From Panorpa germanica (lineage: Eukaryota; Arthropoda; Insecta; Mecoptera; Panorpidae): 64,000 nt of DNA. Made by a program: the position numbers and the translations under genes. Each line of letters begins with the position of its first letter. Positions within the stretch are counted from its first letter, which is position 1. The notes under the pieces were generated by a model. The model did not search any database. It was not told where the DNA came from and was given only the letters and a program-made list of their open reading frames with translations. Positions 58,331 to 64,000 of the stretch are shown here, piece after piece. The DNA is taken from NCBI GenBank assembly GCA_963678705.1, contig OY783204.1:20222759-20286758 (forward strand), written 5' to 3'.

Positions 58331-58772
58331 CTGTATCAATTTTAATGATTTAAGTCTCCATCTTGAAAAATTGGCGCCTAAAAACATTTTTCTTTTTTTT
58401 TTAGATGTTCGTAACAGTGCAATGATTAGAAAATAAAGTAAATTAAGCAAACCCGTTATAAAAGCACAAGGATCTGCAGATCACGTGATATTTCTTTCAC
58501 GTTTTATCTACAAGAATATTACTTTTCGATTTACAAAGCGATGACTTCAGATCCACTAGTCAACAGACTCAACAAAGCAACTCTTATTTCAATACAAATT
58601 CTATCGTATTTATCACTTCTTTTTCTCATTCTTTTTCTGCTGTCTATCAAGATTTTGTTTCCTTAAATAAATAAAAAACGAGCTACTCTTAAAGCCAGAG
58701 GACTGAAGACGGCTTTGAAATTCTTGAAATTCTTTTAAATTCAAAGTCAGGCCATGTCTTGAGACCTATAGC
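58331..58772. other. No gene seen
   Basis: AT-rich; nothing recognised. Confidence 0.5.
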
Positions 58773-58950
58773 CAGGCCCGGATTTGGGGGAGGGCAGGCA
58801 GTGCTACTGCCCGTGGCCTCCACAATAGAGATCAAAGCACTAAATTTTTGAAAGACTTCACAGATAAAAGTGTTCCTTTTATTCGGAAAATAATTAGGGG
58901 CCTCCGCTCCTTCGTTGCCCAAGGTCTCCACACCTCTAAATCCGGCCCTG
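58773..58950. mobile_element. hAT-type MITE (family G), 178 bp, with exact 8-bp target duplication
   Basis: CAGGCCCGGATTTGGGGGAG at the left, CCTCTAAATCCGGCCCTG at the right, flanked by CCTATAGC on both sides (58765-58772 and 58951-58958). Best copy of the family also seen at 29.8 and 37.4 kb. Confidence 0.94.
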
Positions 58951-59529
58951 CCTATAGCGTTTTATACTCACTATGTTTGTTAGCATGTCAATGGATCTGG
59001 AATTTTGTAGAGTTGAATATTGTAAAGATCCAACTTGTATTATTAAAATTTGAAGAAAAAGAAGAAGAATAGAAGGTCTGATGTATTCCAGAGCGTCGTA
59101 TATGAAAACTTTGTAAACGAAGAATCTGTTTTTGATCTGAACTAAAAATTTGGGCATTAGATTCTTGTTTTAAACTTCAGTTTCGATTTTTAAAATTTTC
59201 TATAATAATTACAATTACAAAATAATTGAACAATAAAATCTTTTTATTTCTGACTAATCCTGATAATGATACGATGACAATCATCGACGAATCTCCCAGC
59301 AAATGTGTTCCACGGAACGGCTTATATCTCATGCATTTTTGAATATTGTCTAATCATTTTTAATGTAAATATATTCATGAAAGTATATTCTATTTATTGA
59401 TAATAAAAGAATAAAAATCAATGGCCTTTTGAAGTGTTTTTTAGATGTTGTTTAGGGATGTTCTAGATATGCATAATACGTCACAGAAGAAATAAGTAAT
59501 CGAAATTATTTTTCCTTTTTCTCAATCTA
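58951..59529. other. No gene seen
   Basis: AT-rich; nothing recognised. Confidence 0.5.
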
Positions 59530-60446
59530 CGTTCAATATAATGCTTTATTGGATATACAACGAACGCAGCTGTTAGTAGTAAATGACGTATCAAACACAC
59601 ACTCGTATGCGTCTCTGTTGTATAATAGAGATCGTCAGATGTGATGCACCATGCATTGGAATTATCTACAACGTTAGATCTCTTTAATATTTAAAGGGAC
59701 ATAATGACTTTTTTTATTTGTTAATATCTGCTAACATAAAATAAGTGAAAATTTTTAAGGTTCTATCAGCCAACTCTATATATAGATATAGTTCCGTTTT
59801 ATAGAAATTAAGGGCCTTATTCTGTAACTTTCCAAAAAATCGACCTTATTTTTTCAGCGTTGGAAATATTTAATTTTTTCACCGAATCAAGTCGCTGTAT
59901 TTAAAATATCTAAAGTGGTATTCTGTATGCAAAATTTTCCATCGCCCTTATAATATACAGCGGTGAAAAAGTATAGTGACGTATTTTAAGACGTCATCAA
60001 TTTTAAAAATATTGTCCAATCACAGCATTCAGAATATTCAAATATTTAAAAATTTGAAAATATTTAATACACTTGACAAGTACGAATACATGTCAATTGT
60101 TCAAGTCAATTGACAAGCAACATAACCTCACTTTCTGTTATATTTATATTTGTATATTCATATGACTATACATATACTGTGTATTAAAAAATTTGTACTG
60201 AAATTCGAATTATAATTCAAATTGTTTGACAGTTCTAAAAAATACAGCGATGGAAAATTTTAAAGTCACCGCTAAAGGCAAACCTTATAATTTGGTCGAT
60301 TTTTTTCCAGCGACAAAAATAAAATCGATGAAAATTTGTTACAGAATACCAAAAAAGAACCATCGGTTTTGTGACGTCATTTTACAGCGATGAAATTTTT
60401 TCACCGGTGGAAATACTTTACAGAATAAGGCCCCAAGTCATGATTC
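59530..60446 (+). mobile_element. Family A2 copy, 5'-truncated, interrupted by family B
   Basis: GCTTTATTGGATATACAACG, TAGTAGTAAATGACGTATCA, CACTCGTATGCGTCTCTGTT and TTTATAGAAATTAAG match A2; the family B element occupies 59809-60433, after which A2 resumes with AAGTCATGATTC and then decays. Confidence 0.7.
59809..60433 (+). mobile_element. Family B element, about 625 bp, complete
   Basis: Left GGCCTTATTCTGTAACTTTCC, right TTTACAGAATAAGGCCCC: inverted ends GGCCTTATTCTGTAA. Repeated internal theme ACAGCG(A/G)TG(A/G)AAA on both strands. AAG occurs on each outer side and the interrupted A2 sequence becomes continuous if the insert and one AAG are removed, so this is a 3-bp target duplication. 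A 3-bp duplication with GG-starting ends would fit PIF/Harbinger, but no transposase is present. Confidence 0.8.
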
Positions 60447-61999
60447 TCGTTGCGTTGGTTGCGTCAAAAAAAAATTCTTTTTATGCTACTTTATATATTT
60501 ATTATTTTATTTCCCTAATAGAAGTGACTAGTAAAACAGGACGGTTTTTAATATCTGTGGGCTTCTATGGTGAACCTGTGATGCACAGTTTTCTAACGAA
60601 ATAGTTATTTCGCGACAAAGATCGATTTAACATCTCGTCACAATTACCCCGCCGCAAAATCAAATGTATCCCTTCATTAATTTTTAAACAATTTCTTTTA
60701 GTGTTGGTTTTTAGAGTACTATTTTGACTTATTCATACAGCTACTATGCCTAGTTCCATTGTGAACCACTCATTACTGCATTTTCCATCATACGGAACCC
60801 TAATTAATTTACCGGGTTTATTCGACGGACGTGAGCATTGTAATTACAAATAAAATTTAATAACGTCCTCATTTGCCAGGAAATTGAAATTTAAACAAAA
60901 GCTTTCACATACTATATAGTACTCTAGAGATATGTAGTACATTTAATAAAATATGATAAAAGCTCGTTTTAAGAAAAGCTCATAAAAGCGCTTTGTTTGA
61001 CTAATAAATATTGGCTGAAATTAAATGAAATTGTTGGTTAAAGTTATACAAAAAGCTACACGGGAATTGTGTAGGGGTGTGGGATGGTGGGATGATGGGA
61101 GGGGGTAAATTATATGGATAATGTGACGTAATGACCATGTGAATGGAATCTGTAATTACCACGCGAATAAACATTTTAAATTGAAGCTTTACTTGTTTGT
61201 TTACTTCTGTTATATAAGTAATTATAATTCAGGAAGGGAGTTCCTCCATATTTATGCCACCCCCTACTATATAATATAAGGAATAAGTAATAGAAGGAAT
61301 GTATGCAGAACCGAATTATCTTTAAGGAGGGTTGTACACTAAATAATTATTAAGGCGTACTTCTACTTCTAAAAAAATTCAAATTTTTCTTCCATGCAGA
61401 ACCAAACTAGGGTATTTCAATAAGAGTGTCAGATTAATTAAACTTAAAACTATTCTAACACTTTAATAATTTGATAAGGACAGGCTGATTCTTATACTCC
61501 TGTCCCGATATCTTTCTGCTCCCTACTCCTCATTGTTTCTCTCCGATCGCTCTCTCTCTTACCTGTTCTTTCCTCCACGCATCCTAAAATAGTAGTAAGT
61601 GCTAAAGCCAGTGTGGACGTATGTAGTGCAACTCTGAGATTGCATCAAGAAATCGAACGTTAAAGCAATCCAAACGTTGTAAAATAAAGTTGTGCAAGGA
61701 ATAGTTAATGCACCGTGGTATATATTGTGGTAGAGACCTAAAGATTAACACAGTCGGAGAAGAAATCAAATCTATATCACGAGTTGAGACTTAACCACGA
61801 AAACATCAACGTGACGCAAATGTTGCTTGATAGTAATGATGTTCGAAGACTTCGCAGGACTAAACCCTCGGATCTAGTAACCTAATCATGTATAATTATT
61901 CCTTGGAGTAATATCTACCATACCGTGTAATTATTGAAATGTAAGCCACTAGATAAGTATATCTATACTTAGTTGTAAAAAAATAATCCTGAAATAACA
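60447..61999. other. No gene seen
   Basis: AT-rich, old-looking DNA. 61470-61590 resembles the LINE-antisense and inverted-repeat region near 5.76 kb (CTTATACTCCTGTCCCGATA). Confidence 0.45.
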
Positions 62000-62480
62000 T
62001 GTCCCTTTATATGCACCAACGTCTCTTAATCTCTCTTCCATTTCTTCTCAATATCTGGTTCCCTTCTCTTTATTATCCATTCTACATCTTTCTATTCCCT
62101 TTGTCCATCTTGTGTATTCTGTACTTTATTACTTTAATTATTACATTCTTCTGCTTAAAATTTACTGACGACATTTTCACTTTCTTACGTGAATCGTTTT
62201 ACCTTCTTAGAGCTACAGGTTTATCTTCCTTGTCCTTTATTTCTCTTCGCTTACTCATAACTTCATTCATCCATTTTAGTCTCTCCTTCCGCTGTAAGAT
62301 TTCTATCAAGTCTATTTCACTTTTCACCTACTCTTAACGTGCTCTAATGTTTCAGACACACCTCCTACATAAATTCTCTTCCTCTGCATCACAGTATCTA
62401 TTTCCCTTTCTTTATTCACTAGCCTAAACCTCGCGATCTATTTCTTCTTTTCACCTCCCTGTTTTTCTACGTATTGCGGC
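62000..62480 (-). pseudogene. LINE reverse transcriptase C-terminal remnant
   Basis: On the minus strand EEENLCRRC is followed, one base out of frame, by GVSETLEHVKSR: the CxxC...ETLEH zinc signature of the same LINE group as at 38.5 kb. The 112-codon plus-strand frame over the same DNA is the antisense and not a gene. Confidence 0.6.
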
Positions 62481-63315
62481 ATTCTTCTCGACTATAACTG
62501 ACTGTATCTGGTATTGCATTTAACTTTATCCATCCTTCTCATCCTATCCTACTACGATCTACGTTTTATTTGATTTTGGAACATTGTCTACTTAACTTTA
62601 AATTAAAAACAAACGTCGTTGGGTGCGTCACAAACGCGATGGCAATTACATTCCTCGAGTCTTTTTCTAATTAAAATAATACCACCGCGGCGTGTATGGA
62701 AACACACTTGTCACAGACATCCGCAAATAATTTTCATTTAATTAATCTCCAAGAGATTTCATAGAGAATCGTTCATTTGATCACACGTTTATAATGTAAT
62801 GTTTATACGTAGCTGGTATAACGTATTCATTGTTTTGATTCAGGAGCTTTATAGCATTAATTCTAAAATCCTGTTTTAGCTTTAATAGTCGTGTGCGACA
62901 AAAACCGAGCTTAAGACAGGAAGGAAGTGGTTCACAAAAGCACGTCGACTTGATTTAAAACTACGAGTACAGCAAATTGAATGTAAGTGTAGCCGTTTAG
63001 AAAAGTTAAAGACGTGAGCTTTCTGTGTAGCTTAAAGCTTGATTTAAAGCTTAGTGAAACATGCTACATGGATTATTTTAAGCTCTCATAGTTGAAGAGG
63101 GATGGATTATTAGCGCGCTGGATTAATACTGGTTTGGAGGGCCTCCCTATAACTCAAGTTTATGTTAAGGATCTTTCAAATTCCGGAGAAGATCCAATTC
63201 GTTTTCAAAGTGTTGTTGTTGATTCTCATTAAGTGTGCAGTGTCAACATGAACTTTGTTTTTTAAAACAGAATAAAACAATGAATTTAGATGAAAATAAT
63301 TCAAATTTTCATTGA
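62481..63315. other. No gene seen
   Basis: Moderately mixed composition without recognised repeats, so possibly old single-copy intergenic or intronic DNA. Confidence 0.45.
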
Positions 63316-63946
63316 ATGGGCTTGTGTCCTCATTTTTTGTGGTCGATTCTTCAATTTTTAATTGAAATTGATATTAATAAATGTGTATTGGCGTGTCTAT
63401 TTTATTATATATCTAAATGTTGACGAAGATATAGCAATTAAAAGTTTGAATTGTAGTTTTAGCGATAGAGATGGTCGACCATATTTGTATGACGTGAAAT
63501 GCATTTTAACGTCAGTTATTTGTTGATTAGGTCAGTGCTGTAGTAATGTTTTGTAGCTGTTGGTAGTCAAATAATCAAGTCAAGTCAAAGAATAATAAAT
63601 TTTTATTTTATTTAACCCTGCTAAGGCAGACATACTATTGGAATTTGAGTGTTACTTGAAATAGCTGTAAATAATATTTGATATATATATATTCATATAG
63701 CAGAAATTTATGAGCTGTAAGGTTGGTAACCTTACACAAGGATTGTGATGTCACATGCACTTGGAATGTGTACAACGTTGAATCCCTTTAATAATTAAAG
63801 AGACAAAATGACTTTTTTAATTGTTAATATCTCTTAACATATAAGGAGTTATTAAAAAATAATTGAACATTTGAGGTTCTAGTAACCCATTTGATCAATA
63901 TATAGTACACTTTTATAGAAATTAAGACATAGGACACAAGCCCATT
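63316..63946 (+). mobile_element. Family A element, about 630 bp
   Basis: ATGGGCTTGTGTCCTCAT at the left, AGGACACAAGCCCAT at the right, body as in the 45.5 kb copy including GTAAGGTTGGTAACCTTAC and AATGCATTTTAACGTCAGTT. Confidence 0.93.
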
Positions 63947-63949
63947 AGA

Positions 63950-64000
63950 AACGTCGCTGAAGTTAGCGAAAAGTTCGAAAATGAGCAGTACTAGTGGTGT
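63950..64000 (-). mobile_element. Family D fragment, continues past the window
   Basis: CGTCGCTGAAGTTAGCGAAA, AGTTCGAAAATGAGCAGTAC, TAGTGGTGT is the inverse of 14384-14430. Confidence 0.8.

Noticed and set aside
61999-62337. 112-codon plus-strand frame resembling a multi-span membrane protein
   Set aside because: Antisense of a LINE remnant with a CRRC...ETLEH signature.
1-64000. CRISPR arrays, rRNA genes, tRNA genes, viral genes
   Set aside because: No regularly spaced direct repeats with unique spacers, no rRNA signatures, no convincing cloverleaf, and no viral protein motif was seen on reading both strands by eye.

Overview
The window is AT-rich, intron- and transposon-dominated DNA from an insect nuclear genome. 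The main evidence is one recognisable gene on the minus strand, the neuropeptide-like precursor 1 (Nplp1) gene. It is set among hAT, mariner, TTAA-flanked and other MITE-type elements and fragments of Jockey/R1-type LINEs. I cannot fix the insect order from the sequence alone. No bacterial-type operon, CRISPR array, rRNA or convincing tRNA gene is present.

Genes. Four Nplp1 coding exons lie on the minus strand at 25460..25371, 24585..23865, 23399..23091 and 19197..18950. Their splice sites and phases (0, 1, 1) fit exactly, giving 455 residues plus a stop. The exon carrying the signal peptide must lie further right and was not identified. The precursor holds about a dozen KR-flanked peptides of the type (N/S/H)(I/V/L)xx(L/A/M)(A/M)(R/K)xxxLP. 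A second, unrecognised gene is suggested on the plus strand at 16894..17029: an ATG, a hydrophobic signal-like leader and a GTAAGT donor. It points towards the 3' end of Nplp1.

Repeats by region. 1-6 kb: a hairpin-type MITE (family J), a 0.5 kb element with ATGGGTTTGTG ends (family A2), families N, F and B, and a short tandem repeat. 8.4 kb: a mariner transposase tail. 13.6-16.3 kb: a 0.9 kb element (family D) with a smaller inverted-repeat element inside it, then a truncated family A copy. 17-23 kb: families E and N, then a 1.5 kb element with pogo-like ends that lies in the last Nplp1 intron and itself carries a nested TTAA-flanked element (family C). 25.8-39 kb: family C, families F, E, I and D, two hAT MITE copies, LINE tails and two (AT)n blocks. 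39.7-47.4 kb: several family A copies, a 40-bp-arm hairpin and a LINE pseudogene. 48.8-64 kb: a second hAT MITE with an exact 8-bp duplication, A2 copies (one interrupted by family B), a TA-flanked MITE, a full-length family C element, another hAT MITE, a LINE remnant and a near-complete family A copy.

The layout is that of one neuropeptide gene, plus the start of an unknown secreted-protein gene, embedded in a field of small non-autonomous DNA transposons whose nesting gives a partial order of insertion. Repeat family letters (A to N) are my own labels within this window, not database names.
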